64,000 nucleotides of DNA from Desulfohalovibrio reitneri (GCF_000711295.1 NZ_JOMJ01000004.1:372001-436000); one strand, 5' to 3'; counted from the stretch's first letter, positions 40,512 through 49,817 are shown. Numbers and translations are program-made. The notes: generated from the sequence alone by a model not told the origin.

Positions 40512-40539
40512 TTGTCTGGGCGGGCCGTTCTGGTATCCT
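40512..40539 (+). promoter_or_regulatory. Candidate promoter for the MEMO-like gene
   Basis: TTGTCT (40512-40517), 16 bp, TATCCT (40534-40539) with the extended -10 TGG just before. It ends 29 bp before the ATG at 40569. Confidence 0.45.
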
Positions 40540-40568
40540 GATGGGCAACGCGAGAGAAAGGAGGAGCC

Positions 40569-41378
40569 ATGAACCGCCGACCCATCGTAGCCGGGCAATT
40601 CTACCCGGCGGACGTGCAGGGCCTTGAACGCTTGGTCCTGGAGTGCGCCCGGGGAGCTGGCGAGCCGGACGCCGAGCCCACCATGCTGGCCATGACACCC
40701 CACGCGGGCTACGTCTTTTCCGGCCCCGTGGCGGGCAAGACCATCGCCCAGGCCAATCTACCGGACACCATCGTCCTGCTCGGTCCCAACCACACTGGCA
40801 TGGGCAGCCCCATGGCGGTCTGGCCCGAGGGAACCTGGGAGTTGCCCGGCGGCGGCGTGGAGGTGGACGCCGAGCTGGCGGCCTACCTCATCGACAAGGT
40901 GGACGGATTCGAGAGCGACAGCCGGGCGCACGAGCGGGAACATTCCCTGGAAGTGGTGCTGCCCTTCCTGCGCCACTTCAACAACAACGTCCGCGTGGTG
41001 CCCGTGGCAGTGGCCGAGCGTGACCCCCGCAGGCTGCTGCGGGCCGGGGAGCAACTGGCCGAGGCCCTGCGCGGAAGCGGACGCGACGCGGCCATGGTGG
41101 TCAGTTCGGACATGAGCCACCAATTGCCCCAGGAGGAGGCCAAGCGCCGCGACTCCCTGGCCATCGACAAGATTTTGGAGTTCGACCCCGAGGGGCTGTA
41201 CCGCACCGTGGCCGAGAACGACATCACCATGTGCGGCGTGCTGCCCATGACCCTGGCCATGCGGGCCGCGCGGGAATTGGGCGCGGAGAACGCCAGGCTG
41301 GTGGAGTACCGCACCTCGGCCGAGGCGTCCGGCGACTACTCCCACGTGGTCGGCTACGCCGGGGTCATCCTCAACTAA
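40569..41378 (+). CDS. MEMO1-family protein (AmmeMemoRadiSam system protein B)
   Basis: A 269-aa protein of the MEMO family. Typical segments are RRPIVAGQFYPAD at the start, TPHAGYVFSGPVAGK (His at about 43), LGPNHTGMG, EHSLEVVLPFLRH and VSSDMSHQLP (His/Asp). In bacteria these proteins usually occur with an AMMECR1-domain protein and a radical SAM enzyme, whose shared function is unknown; neither partner is here. AAAGGAGG precedes the ATG. The lipoprotein gene starts 16 bp after its stop and is likely in the same operon. Confidence 0.93.
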   Translation: MNRRPIVAGQFYPADVQGLERLVLECARGAGEPDAEPTMLAMTPHAGYVFSGPVAGKTIAQANLPDTIVLLGPNHTGMGSPMAVWPEGTWELPGGGVEVDAELAAYLIDKVDGFESDSRAHEREHSLEVVLPFLRHFNNNVRVVPVAVAERDPRRLLRAGEQLAEALRGSGRDAAMVVSSDMSHQLPQEEAKRRDSLAIDKILEFDPEGLYRTVAENDITMCGVLPMTLAMRAARELGAENARLVEYRTSAEASGDYSHVVGYAGVILN

Positions 41379-41394
41379 GCGAACCGGAGGGTTC

Positions 41395-42162
41395 ATGCGC
41401 CGCCTTTTCACCCTTGTCCTCATCCTTGTTTTCGCCTTTTCCCTGGCCGCCTGCGGCAAGAGCCGCCCCGCGCCCCAGGCCCGGCGGGTCGTCCAGCCCT
41501 CGGAGGTGCCGGGGTCATTCGCCGGTCCGGGGTACGACCTGGCCGCGGTGCGGTACCAGCACACCGGCGAGGGCCTGGACTACACCGAGGCCGGGGTGGA
41601 GCCGGTTTATCTGGTCTTCGAGAACCGCTCGGCCGACACGCCCACGGTGGACTACGACCAGGTGCGCGGGGTGTCGCCGGACGGCGAGTATCTGCCCTAC
41701 TCCATTGACGAGGCCACCCAGGTCGTCACCGAGTCCGAGGCCTTTTCCGCCACGGCCGAGAACGCGGCCCGCTCCGGGACACTGGGGGCACTGCTGGGCG
41801 CGGGCCTCGGAGCCATCGCCGGTTCCATCGGCGGGGGCGACAACATCTGGCATGGTGCGGTCATCGGCGGCGCCATCGGCGGCATGGCGGGCGGCGTGTA
41901 CGGCGGCGCCGGGTCGGAGCGCGCGGTGAAGGACACGGTGCAGAAGCAGCTCTCCCGCTACGCCTGGGACTCCCGCGTGGTGCCGGAAAACTACACCAAG
42001 GTGGGGTACGTCTACTTCCCCGCGGCCAAGGGCATCACCAAGCTCAAGGCCCCGGTCTCGGTGAACGGCACCATCACCACAGTGGCCGTGCTGCCCATGG
42101 CGTCCCCGGCTTCGGTTCGGGCGGAGGAGGCCTCAGCAAACGCAACCCTCAGGGGAAAATAG
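41395..42162 (+). CDS. Glycine-zipper lipoprotein
   Basis: A 255-aa lipoprotein with the lipobox LAAC (Cys20). A glycine-zipper region (about 123-180: GTLGALLGAGLGAIAGSIGG and GAVIGGAIGGMAGGVYGG) can insert into a membrane and mediate helix packing, as in SlyB/Omp25-type proteins. The rest of the protein has no recognisable domain. GGAGGG lies before the ATG. It follows the MEMO-family gene by 16 bp; the two may be linked, although no functional tie is known. Confidence 0.8.
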   Translation: MRRLFTLVLILVFAFSLAACGKSRPAPQARRVVQPSEVPGSFAGPGYDLAAVRYQHTGEGLDYTEAGVEPVYLVFENRSADTPTVDYDQVRGVSPDGEYLPYSIDEATQVVTESEAFSATAENAARSGTLGALLGAGLGAIAGSIGGGDNIWHGAVIGGAIGGMAGGVYGGAGSERAVKDTVQKQLSRYAWDSRVVPENYTKVGYVYFPAAKGITKLKAPVSVNGTITTVAVLPMASPASVRAEEASANATLRGK

Positions 42163-42288
42163 GGGAGTCGGGGTGTTTCTTCGTCTTTGGCGTTCTGCTA
42201 TGAGGGAACCGGTCCCAGCCGCCGTCCGCGAGGGGGAACGGTGGAGGCCGGCCGTGAGGCCGGGTCGTGAGGGGACGCATGAAACGAA

Positions 42289-43404
42289 ATGCGTGACGCG
42301 CCACTGGTTCTCATCGTCGACGACGAACATCTCAACAGGCTGACCCTGGAGCGCATGCTCCATCGGGAGGGCTTCCAGACCCTTCTGGCGGATGACGGCC
42401 AGACGGGCAGGGAGTTGGCCCGGACCAGCCTGCCGGACATCATCCTGCTGGACATCATGATGCCCGGCGAGTCCGGCTTCGAGACCATAAGCGGGCTGCG
42501 GGAGGATGCGGAGACCGCCGCCATCCCGGTCATTTTTATTTCCGCCCTGGGAGATGTGGAAAACAAGGTGCGGGGCTTCGATCTGGGCGCGGTGGATTAC
42601 GTCACCAAGCCCTTCCAGTTCCGCGAGGTGCTGGCCCGCATCCGCACCAACCTCAAGGTTTCCGAGGCGCTGCGGGCCACTATCCGCGAACAGGCGCGGC
42701 GGCTGGAGCAGGTGCGCGACGCCCAGGAGGCCATTTTGGTCAAACCGGAGAGCCTTCCGGACGCCCGCTTCTCCATCCTCTTCGAACCCGTTCTCGAAGC
42801 CGGCGGCGACTTCTACGACGTCTTTCCGCGCGGCGCGGGGTACGGCTATTTCGTGGCAGACATCGCCGGGCACGACCTGGGGGCGTCCTTCGTCACCTCC
42901 TCCCTCAAGGCGCTTCTGCGGCAGAACGCCACTCCCCTGTACACGCCGGTGGAGACCATGACCAACATCAACGGCGTTCTGAACCAAGTGCTGGCTCCGG
43001 GCAAGTTTCTGACGGCGGCTTACCTGCAATTGGACCGCGCGCGCCGCAGGCTGACATTGGTCAACGCCGGTCATCCCCCGCCGGTGCTGGTGAGCGCGGA
43101 CGGCTCGGTGGAGCTTTTGCGGGCGGATGGGGACATTCTGGGGGCCTTCGAGCGGGTGGCCTTCACCCCGCTGCAACGGGAAGTGAGACCGGGGGACCGC
43201 ATCTACCTCTATACCGACGGGCTGGTGGAAACGCAGGGCGGCTCGTCGCCCCGCTGCCTGGGGAGCGGGGTGAGCCTGCTGCAGGATGCCTGCGGGGAGC
43301 TGCCCGGCTTGGAACTGGGAGAGAGCGTCGAGCGCCTCTGCCGGGCCATGGCGGGGCGGGGCGAACGCGGCGACGACGCGGTTGTAATGGCCGTCGAGGT
43401 TTGA
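42289..43404 (+). CDS. Response regulator with PP2C/SpoIIE-type phosphatase output (RsbU-like)
   Basis: A 371-aa protein. The receiver domain (about 5-125) has the acidic pair DDE at 11-13, phospho-acceptor D55 (LLDIMMPG) and the TKPF lysine. After a coiled linker comes a PP2C-type serine phosphatase (about 160-371), with GGDFYDVF, ADIAGHDLGASF, YTDGLVETQ and GDDAVV carrying metal-binding Asp residues. Such RR-PP2C proteins dephosphorylate STAS antagonists when their receiver is phosphorylated. The next gene encodes a kinase-STAS fusion and the last a CheA-type kinase, so input and target may lie in the same operon. A five-codon frame (ATGAAACGAAATGCGTGA, 42279-42296) overlaps the start. Confidence 0.93.
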   Translation: MRDAPLVLIVDDEHLNRLTLERMLHREGFQTLLADDGQTGRELARTSLPDIILLDIMMPGESGFETISGLREDAETAAIPVIFISALGDVENKVRGFDLGAVDYVTKPFQFREVLARIRTNLKVSEALRATIREQARRLEQVRDAQEAILVKPESLPDARFSILFEPVLEAGGDFYDVFPRGAGYGYFVADIAGHDLGASFVTSSLKALLRQNATPLYTPVETMTNINGVLNQVLAPGKFLTAAYLQLDRARRRLTLVNAGHPPPVLVSADGSVELLRADGDILGAFERVAFTPLQREVRPGDRIYLYTDGLVETQGGSSPRCLGSGVSLLQDACGELPGLELGESVERLCRAMAGRGERGDDAVVMAVEV

Positions 43405-43406
43405 AT

Positions 43407-44150
43407 ATGCTTGTTTCCTACACCAGAGGCGGGCTGCTCGGGTTCCACATGCCATCGAGGCTGCGCAGCGTGGACGCGGTCTGCGACGCGGTCTGGAACA
43501 GGCTGGAGCGGCTGGGCCTTGCGGAGCAGGCCTTCAAGCTGGTGCTGGGCCTGCGGGAAGCCCTGGTCAACGCCGTGCTGCACGGCAACGGACGGGGTGC
43601 GGAAGAGCGAGTGACCTGCGAGCTGCTTTTGGACGGCGACCGGCTGGAGGTGCTGGTGGCAGATTCGGGCGAGGGCTTCGACTGGCGGAGGGAGCGGGAG
43701 CGTCCCGAGCCGCTGAGCGAGTCCGGCCGGGGGCTGCACATCCTGCGCCACTGCTACGACGAGGTTGTGTTCAACGAGAAAGGCAACGAGGTGCGCTTTA
43801 GCAAGCGCGGCCTGCAACCGAGGGAAGAGGAGATGTCCGAGATCATGCGCGAGGAGAACGGCGTGGTCGTCCGGCCCGGACGGGACCTGGTGGCCTCCAC
43901 AGTGGAAGACCTGCGGGCGGAGCTTGGCGACCTGGTGGACGAGGGAACCGACAGCCTGACCATCGATTTCGAAGGAGTGGACATGGTCGATTCCCTGGGC
44001 ATGGGGCTGCTGGTGGCCACCCACAACTCTCTCAAGAAGAACGAGGGAAAGCTGGAACTGGTCAACGTTCCGGAGTCCATCCACGAGGTCCTGTCCATCA
44101 TGCGGCTCACCCGCCATTTCGAGGTGCGGCGTACTGGCGAAGAAGGATAG
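43407..44150 (+). CDS. Anti-sigma-type serine kinase fused to a STAS antagonist domain
   Basis: A 247-aa protein joining two parts usually made separately. Residues about 20-135 form a GHKL-type HATPase of the RsbW class: N box LREALVNAVLHGNG (49-62), DSGEGFD (87-93) and SGRGLHIL (106-113). Residues about 150-245 form a STAS domain with the motif DSLG at 195-198, where antagonists usually have DS[ST]G. An in-frame ATG at 43833 (Met143), preceded by AGGGAAGAGG, could start a separate STAS polypeptide. The upstream gene ends three bases before the ATG at 43407; a TTG at 43401 would add two residues. The fusion implies kinase and substrate in fixed ratio, or internal regulation. Confidence 0.85.
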   Translation: MLVSYTRGGLLGFHMPSRLRSVDAVCDAVWNRLERLGLAEQAFKLVLGLREALVNAVLHGNGRGAEERVTCELLLDGDRLEVLVADSGEGFDWRRERERPEPLSESGRGLHILRHCYDEVVFNEKGNEVRFSKRGLQPREEEMSEIMREENGVVVRPGRDLVASTVEDLRAELGDLVDEGTDSLTIDFEGVDMVDSLGMGLLVATHNSLKKNEGKLELVNVPESIHEVLSIMRLTRHFEVRRTGEEG

Positions 44151-44153
44151 GCG

Positions 44154-45272
44154 ATGGACGACGAGCTGCTGCATTCCTTTCAGGAGGATTCCAGGGAAAA
44201 CCTGGAGTCCATCGAGGGGGACCTCATGGATTTGGAGGCCGCCGGGGAGGCCTTCGAGGACGACTTGGTCAACCGGATTTTCCGCACCGCCCACTCCATC
44301 AAGGGGGCGGCCGGCTTTCTGGGGCTGGAACAAGCGGCCGGGCTGGCCCACGTGCTGGAGAACCTGCTCCACCTGGTGCGCGAGCGGCGGCTGATTCCGT
44401 CCAGGAAAACGGTGGACGCGTTCATGCGCGGGTTCGACGCCCTGGGGCGGCTGGTGGACAATCCCCTGGAGGAGGCCGAAGAGGGCCTGGAGGGGCTGGT
44501 GGCCGAACTGGAGGGCATGTACGACCCCGAGGCGCGGGACCTGGCCCACACGGATAGGGAAATCGGCGGCGGGGACGGGCCGGTCTTTACGGTGGATGAC
44601 CTGACCCTGGAGGAGGCGCTCAAGGGCGGCAAGTTCCTCTATCTGGTGGAGTACGACCTCATCCATGACGTGCATCGCAAGGACAAGACGCCCTACGACG
44701 TCATCCGCGCCATGCTCGATTCCGGCTACATCCTGGACAGCAAGGTGGACCTGGAGGCCGCGGGCGATCTGAAGAGCGGTTTCGGCAACAGCATTCCATT
44801 CCACGTGCTGTACGCCACCATTATCGATCCAGAGATCGTCTCCATGCTTTTCGACGTGCCCGAAGGGCGCGTACGCCTTCTGGACAGGGAAAGCGTGCGG
44901 GCCGGCGAGCCGCCGCGCTGGGCGTCCGGAACGGAGCCGCACGCCGGAGTGCTCGCCGAGAGCATAGCCGGGTTGGAGGTGGCCGAAGAGGACGGCGCGG
45001 CGGTGGTGCGCGCCGGGGAGGAGCTGACCCTGGATACGGTGGAGAACTTGCGGCAGGCGCTGCTGCGGGCTTCAGAGTCGCGCTCCGCTGTGCGGCTGGA
45101 TGTGAGCGATGCGAACCGCGCGGATTTTTCTTTCGCCCAGCTTGTTGTCTCCGCACTGCGCCACCAGGCGGAATGCGGCGGAGATTTCGGTTTCACGGGT
45201 GAACCGCCGGAACCGGTGGCGGCCTGCCTGCGCCGGGCCGGACTGGATAGGCTGCTTGGGGAGGCGACATGA
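44154..45272 (+). CDS. Hpt protein with P2-like and STAS-like segments, lacking a kinase domain
   Basis: A 372-aa protein. Residues about 1-115 form an Hpt domain with phosphoacceptor H47 in AHSIKGAAGFLGL. Residues about 150-250 resemble the response-regulator-binding domain of CheA proteins of this lineage (GKFLYLVEYDLIHDVHRKD...). Residues about 265-372 resemble a STAS fold (LTLDTVENLRQALLRASESR, then ADFSFAQLVVSALR). There is no HATPase, so it must receive phosphate from another kinase, most simply the CheA encoded next. It starts three bases after the previous stop and overlaps the next gene by four bases (ATGA). A phosphotransfer or buffer role is inference. Confidence 0.8.
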   Translation: MDDELLHSFQEDSRENLESIEGDLMDLEAAGEAFEDDLVNRIFRTAHSIKGAAGFLGLEQAAGLAHVLENLLHLVRERRLIPSRKTVDAFMRGFDALGRLVDNPLEEAEEGLEGLVAELEGMYDPEARDLAHTDREIGGGDGPVFTVDDLTLEEALKGGKFLYLVEYDLIHDVHRKDKTPYDVIRAMLDSGYILDSKVDLEAAGDLKSGFGNSIPFHVLYATIIDPEIVSMLFDVPEGRVRLLDRESVRAGEPPRWASGTEPHAGVLAESIAGLEVAEEDGAAVVRAGEELTLDTVENLRQALLRASESRSAVRLDVSDANRADFSFAQLVVSALRHQAECGGDFGFTGEPPEPVAACLRRAGLDRLLGEAT

Positions 45273-47434
45273 GCGGGCATCGGCTGTTCGCGGAGGAAGG
45301 CCGGGAGTTGCTGGCCGAACTGGAGGCCGCCTTGCTGGAGATGGAGGCGGAGCCGGGGAATGAGGACAGCGTGCACCGCATCTTCCGCGTCCTGCACACC
45401 CTCAAGGGCTCGGCCGACATGCTGGGCCTGGACGACGTGGCCGCCCTGGCCAACGACATGGAGACGGCCTTCGACCGTGTTCGCCAGGGGGAGCTGGCCG
45501 TGGAGCGTCCCCTCATCGACCTGACTTTCGCCTTCAAGGATCGCCTGGAGGAATACATCGCCGAGCCCGCAGGGAGGCTGGACCTGGAGGCCTCGTCGCG
45601 CATTCGGCGGGGGCTGGAGCGCTTGGCTGAGGGCGGCGGAGTTTCTTCGGAGCCCCCCCGCGCAGAGCGGAATGCTTCTGCCGAGGGGGACGGCGGTGCG
45701 AAGGAATACGGCCTTGAACTGTTCCACGTACGGCTACGGCCTGTGGGCCGGGAGTTCGCGCTGGCCGACCCCGCAACACTGCTGGAGCAACTGGCCGAAC
45801 TGGGCGAGGCGCGGGTGGCGGCCGGGGTGGAGGACGTGCCGGGGCTGGACGGGCTTCGCCCGGCGGTTTGTTTCATGGGCTGGGACGTGATTTTGCGCAC
45901 CGGCCGGGGGGAGGATGCCCTGGCCGACATCCTGTTGTTCGCCGAGGACGCCGAGGCGGAGTACCGGCGTGTGGACGAGGCCGAGGCGGGCGAGATTCTG
46001 CGTCGGGCCTCCTGGACGCCCGCGCGGCTTTGCCAGGGGGCTCCTACCGTGGCGAGCGGTTTTTCTGCATCCACCACCGAAGGGGAGTCGCCGGAGGAAT
46101 CCGGAGCGGCGGGTGAAACGTGCGCCGCCGGGTTTTTGGACCTTGAGGAAACCGGTCTCCCGGAGCCTTCCACTCCCGTCGCTGGATCCGTCCGTCCTGA
46201 GCCTCACGAGGCGGAGGCCCGGCGTCCGGCCGGGCGGCCCGCGGCCAAGAACCGGGGAAGCGAAGAGATCGCTTCCATCCGGGTAGCCGCGGACAAGCTG
46301 GACGGCATGGTGGACCTAGTGGGACAGCTTGTCATCGCCCAGGTGCGGCTGAGCCGGATTTCCGAGGACGTGCGGGACGTTAGGCTGAACGCGGTCACCG
46401 AGGAGGTGGAGCGGCTCTGCGACGACCTTCGCGAGCGCACCCTGTCCCTGCGCATGCTGCCCATCGGCACCACCTTCAACAAGTTCCGCCGCCTGGTGCG
46501 CGACCTGTCCTGCGAACTGGGCAAGGAGATCGAGCTCAAGACTTCCGGCGCGGAGACCGAACTGGACAAGACGGTCATCGAGAAGCTGGGCGACCCCCTG
46601 GTGCACCTGCTGCGCAACTCCATCGACCACGGAATAGAAACGCCCGGGGAGCGCCGGGCCGCGGGCAAGCCGGAAATGGGGACCATCCGCCTGCATGCCC
46701 AGCAGGCAGCCGGGCAGGTGCGCATCGAAATCAGCGACGACGGCCGGGGAATCGACCCGGACAAGGTGCTTGCCAAGGCGGTGGATCGCGGGCTGGTGCG
46801 GCCCGAGGCGGCCAACGGCCTGAGTGTCCCGGAAATCCTGAAGCTCATCTTCCAGCCCGGCTTCTCCACGGCCGAGAGCGTGACCAGCGTCTCCGGCCGA
46901 GGCGTGGGCATGGACGTGGTTCTGCGCTCCCTGGAGTCCCTCAAGGGCAAGGTGGACATCGACTCCGACCTTGGCGAGGGAACCACCATCACCATCGGCC
47001 TGCCCCTGACCCTGGCCATTATCGACGGGCTGGAGGTGAAGGTGGGGGAGGAACACTACGTCATCCCCCTGTCCGACGTGGAGGAGTGCGTGGAACTGCC
47101 CGGGGTCGTGGCAAACGGTGCCTGCGCCAAGGCGTACGACATCAAGGGGGCGCTGGTTCCCTGCGTGCATCTGCGCGGCTGGTTCGAACTGGATGACGAA
47201 GGCCCGCCCATTCAGCAGGTGGTGCTGGTGCGCCATGGCTCCGAGAGGGCCGGGCTGGTGGTGGACGACATCATCGGCCAGCGGCAGACGGTCATCAAGG
47301 GGCTGGGCCGGGTGCTGCGGCGCGTGCGGGGGCTCTCCGGGGCCACCATCATGGGCGACGGCTCCATGGCACTGATTCTGGACACCGCCTCTCTCATCAG
47401 CGTGGCCGAATCGGAATGCCGGACTGGCCGCTGA
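45269..47434 (+). CDS. CheA-type chemotaxis histidine kinase
   Basis: A 721-aa histidine kinase. Hpt at about 1-105 with H43 in LHTLKGSADMLGL, a P2-like segment (about 145-240), a low-complexity linker, dimerisation domain (about 325-400), HATPase (about 420-580: LLRNSIDHGIETP, DDGRGID, GFSTAESV, GRGVGMDVV) and a C-terminal CheW-like domain (about 590-715: GLEVKVGEEHYVIPLSDVEE). All catalytic boxes look intact. It is the last gene of a four-gene operon and has no CheW, receptor, CheR or CheB next to it, so it may serve the upstream receiver-phosphatase instead of, or as well as, flagellar chemotaxis. A terminator follows. Confidence 0.93.
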   Translation: MSGHRLFAEEGRELLAELEAALLEMEAEPGNEDSVHRIFRVLHTLKGSADMLGLDDVAALANDMETAFDRVRQGELAVERPLIDLTFAFKDRLEEYIAEPAGRLDLEASSRIRRGLERLAEGGGVSSEPPRAERNASAEGDGGAKEYGLELFHVRLRPVGREFALADPATLLEQLAELGEARVAAGVEDVPGLDGLRPAVCFMGWDVILRTGRGEDALADILLFAEDAEAEYRRVDEAEAGEILRRASWTPARLCQGAPTVASGFSASTTEGESPEESGAAGETCAAGFLDLEETGLPEPSTPVAGSVRPEPHEAEARRPAGRPAAKNRGSEEIASIRVAADKLDGMVDLVGQLVIAQVRLSRISEDVRDVRLNAVTEEVERLCDDLRERTLSLRMLPIGTTFNKFRRLVRDLSCELGKEIELKTSGAETELDKTVIEKLGDPLVHLLRNSIDHGIETPGERRAAGKPEMGTIRLHAQQAAGQVRIEISDDGRGIDPDKVLAKAVDRGLVRPEAANGLSVPEILKLIFQPGFSTAESVTSVSGRGVGMDVVLRSLESLKGKVDIDSDLGEGTTITIGLPLTLAIIDGLEVKVGEEHYVIPLSDVEECVELPGVVANGACAKAYDIKGALVPCVHLRGWFELDDEGPPIQQVVLVRHGSERAGLVVDDIIGQRQTVIKGLGRVLRRVRGLSGATIMGDGSMALILDTASLISVAESECRTGR

Positions 47435-47484
47435 ACTCCCGGCGATAGACAGGGTGGCAGCCCCCACAGGGGGCTAAAGCGGAA

Positions 47485-47520
47485 AAAGGGCGCTCCCCCG
47501 GTGGGGAAGCGCCCTTTGTT
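47485..47520. terminator. Bidirectional terminator between cheA-like gene and pnp
   Basis: The stem AAAGGGCGC...GCGCCCTTT, extended by TCCC/GGGA, has T-rich tails on both strands (TTTGTTCATTT on plus, CCCTTTTTCC on minus). Confidence 0.85.
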
Positions 47521-47543
47521 CATTTCGTTTCGCGGAGCGGAGC

Positions 47544-49763
47544 CTAGTTGCGGCGTCCGCCGCCTCCACCGCCGCGGCGATCCCCGCCGCGTCCGCCGCC
47601 GGGACGGCCGCCGCCCTTGGGCTGGCCGTAGTCGGCCAGGTCGATCTCCTGACCGGCCTGCTCCTGCAGCCAGGCCTTGCGGGAGAGGCGGACCCGGCCG
47701 TTGGGCTGGACCTCGACCACCTTCACGTTTACCTCCTGCCCCAGGGAGAGCAGGTCGGAGACGTTTTCGATGCGCTCAACGTCCAGTTGGGAGACGTGCA
47801 GCAGGCCCTCAACGCCGGGCAGGACCTCGACGATGGCGCCACAGTCGATGATCTTGATGACCTTGCCGGTGTAGTTGGCACCCAGTTCGGCGGACTGGTC
47901 GTAGTAAAGGATCATCTCCTCGGCCTTCTGCAGCGACTCCAGGGTGGGCGCGAAGACGTGGATCTGGCCGGAGTCCTCGATGTCGATGTCCGCCTCGGTG
48001 GCTGCGGTGATGGCCTTGATGTTCTTGCCGCCGGAACCGATGACGTCGCGGATCTTGTCCGGGTTGATTGAGATGGTCTTGAACTGGGGAGCCAGGTCGG
48101 AGACCTTCTCGCGGGACGCGGGCAGGACCTGCTTCATGTCATTGAGGATGGACAGGCGGGCGTCGCGGCCCTGGTTCAGGGCGCGGCGCAGGACCTCCTG
48201 CGGGATGCCGGAGATCTTGATGTCCATCTGCACGGCGGTGATGCCCTCTTCCGTGCCGGCCAGCTTGAAGTCCATGTCGCCCAGGGCGTCCTCGTCGCCG
48301 AGGATGTCGGTGAGCACGTAGTATTCGTCCTCGACTTTGGCCAGGCCCATGGCGATGCCCGCCACCGGAGAGGAGATGGGCACGCCCGCGTCCATGAGCG
48401 CCAGGCAGCCGCCGCAGACCGTGGCCATGGAGGAGGAGCCGTTGGACTCCATGACCTCGGAGACCAAGCGCACGGTGAAGGGGAAGTCCTCGTCCGTGGG
48501 CAGCACCGGGGTCAAAGAGCGCTCGGCCAGGTTGCCGTGGCCCACCTCGCGGCGGGAGGGGGCGCGCAGCATGCGCGCCTCGCCCACGCAGTAGGGCGGG
48601 AAGTTGTAGTGCAGCATGAAGTTCTTGGTCTTCTCGCCGGTCAGCGTCTCGATGCGCTGCTCGTCGCGGGAGGAGCCCAGGGTGCAGGAGGCCAGGGCGG
48701 AGGTCTCGCCGCGGCGGAAGAGGGCGGAGCCGTGCGTCTGCGGCAGCAGGCCCACATCCATGGACAGTGGGCGCACCGTGGTCAGGTCGCGGCCGTCGAT
48801 GCGGGTGCCGGTCTCCTTGATGCGGGTGCGGACGATCTCCTTCTCCATGCCCTCCAGGGCCTTGCCCACGAGCTTGCCCAGGTATTCCTCTTTGGGGAAG
48901 CGCTCGGTAAGGGCCTCGACGGCCTTGTTCTTGACCGCCTTCTTGGCGTCCTTGCGCTCCATTTTCTGGGCCACCTGCAGGGCGGCGCGCAGGTCCTTTT
49001 CGGCCACCTCGCGCACGGCATCCTCGATGTCGGTGCGCTCCTCGGCGGGCACCACGGTCATCTTGGGCTGGCCGACCTTCTCGCGCAGCTCCTCCTGCAG
49101 GTCCAGCAGGGGCGTGATCTGCTCATGGCCCCAGGCGATGGCGTCGGCCACCACGTCCTCGGGCATGAACTTGGCCGCGCCCTCGACCATGACCACGGCG
49201 TCGCGGGAGGCGGCGAAAACGATGTTCAGTTCGTCGTTCTGAGCCATGCCCTGGTAGGAGGGGTAGAGGACGAACTCGCCGTCCACCCGGGCCACGCGGG
49301 CGCAGGCGATGGGGCCCTCGAAGGGGATCTTGGAGATGTGCAGGGCGGCGGAGGCGCCGGTCATGGCCAGCACGTCGGGGTTCACGTTGCGGTCGGCCGA
49401 GAGCACGGTCGCGATGACCTGCACTTCGTCCTTGAACCCGGCGGTGAACAGCGGCCGGATGGGACGGTCCATGAGGCGGGAGACCAGGGTCTCGCGCTCG
49501 GAGGGGCGGCCCACCTCGCGGCGGAAGTAGTTGCCGGGGATGCGGCCCGCGGCGTAGCCCATCTCCTGGTAGTTGCAGGTCAGGGGGAAGAAGCCCCGGT
49601 CGAACTCCAGGGTGTTGGTCACGGCGGTGACCAGGATGACGGTGCCTCCGGATTGCACCCACACGGCGCCGTCGGCCTGGTTGGCCAGGCGGCCGGTTTC
49701 CAGGGTGATGTCGATGTTGCCGACCTTGGTGGACAAGGCGGTCTTTTCAAAAGGTACCAGCAT
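47544..49763 (-). CDS. pnp: Polyribonucleotide nucleotidyltransferase
   Basis: A phosphorolytic 3'-5' exoribonuclease of the RNA degradosome, 739 aa from ATG 49763. Two RNase PH-like halves (about 10-225 and 310-540) flank a helical domain; KH (with [10 protein letters not shown]) and S1 domains follow, and the C-terminus is a Gly/Arg-rich tail ([14 protein letters not shown]...). AAGGAG lies before the start. A longer frame to 49853 adds no conserved sequence. It follows rpsO, from which it is separated by a terminator, an arrangement like that in enterobacteria. Confidence 0.96.
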   Translation of the reverse strand: MLVPFEKTALSTKVGNIDITLETGRLANQADGAVWVQSGGTVILVTAVTNTLEFDRGFFPLTCNYQEMGYAAGRIPGNYFRREVGRPSERETLVSRLMDRPIRPLFTAGFKDEVQVIATVLSADRNVNPDVLAMTGASAALHISKIPFEGPIACARVARVDGEFVLYPSYQGMAQNDELNIVFAASRDAVVMVEGAAKFMPEDVVADAIAWGHEQITPLLDLQEELREKVGQPKMTVVPAEERTDIEDAVREVAEKDLRAALQVAQKMERKDAKKAVKNKAVEALTERFPKEEYLGKLVGKALEGMEKEIVRTRIKETGTRIDGRDLTTVRPLSMDVGLLPQTHGSALFRRGETSALASCTLGSSRDEQRIETLTGEKTKNFMLHYNFPPYCVGEARMLRAPSRREVGHGNLAERSLTPVLPTDEDFPFTVRLVSEVMESNGSSSMATVCGGCLALMDAGVPISSPVAGIAMGLAKVEDEYYVLTDILGDEDALGDMDFKLAGTEEGITAVQMDIKISGIPQEVLRRALNQGRDARLSILNDMKQVLPASREKVSDLAPQFKTISINPDKIRDVIGSGGKNIKAITAATEADIDIEDSGQIHVFAPTLESLQKAEEMILYYDQSAELGANYTGKVIKIIDCGAIVEVLPGVEGLLHVSQLDVERIENVSDLLSLGQEVNVKVVEVQPNGRVRLSRKAWLQEQAGQEIDLADYGQPKGGGRPGGGRGGDRRGGGGGGRRN

Positions 49764-49817
49764 GAAGCCGCTCCTTGGGATTGGTTCCCCGAATGCTAGC
49801 TGGTCTGTGCCGAGGGT

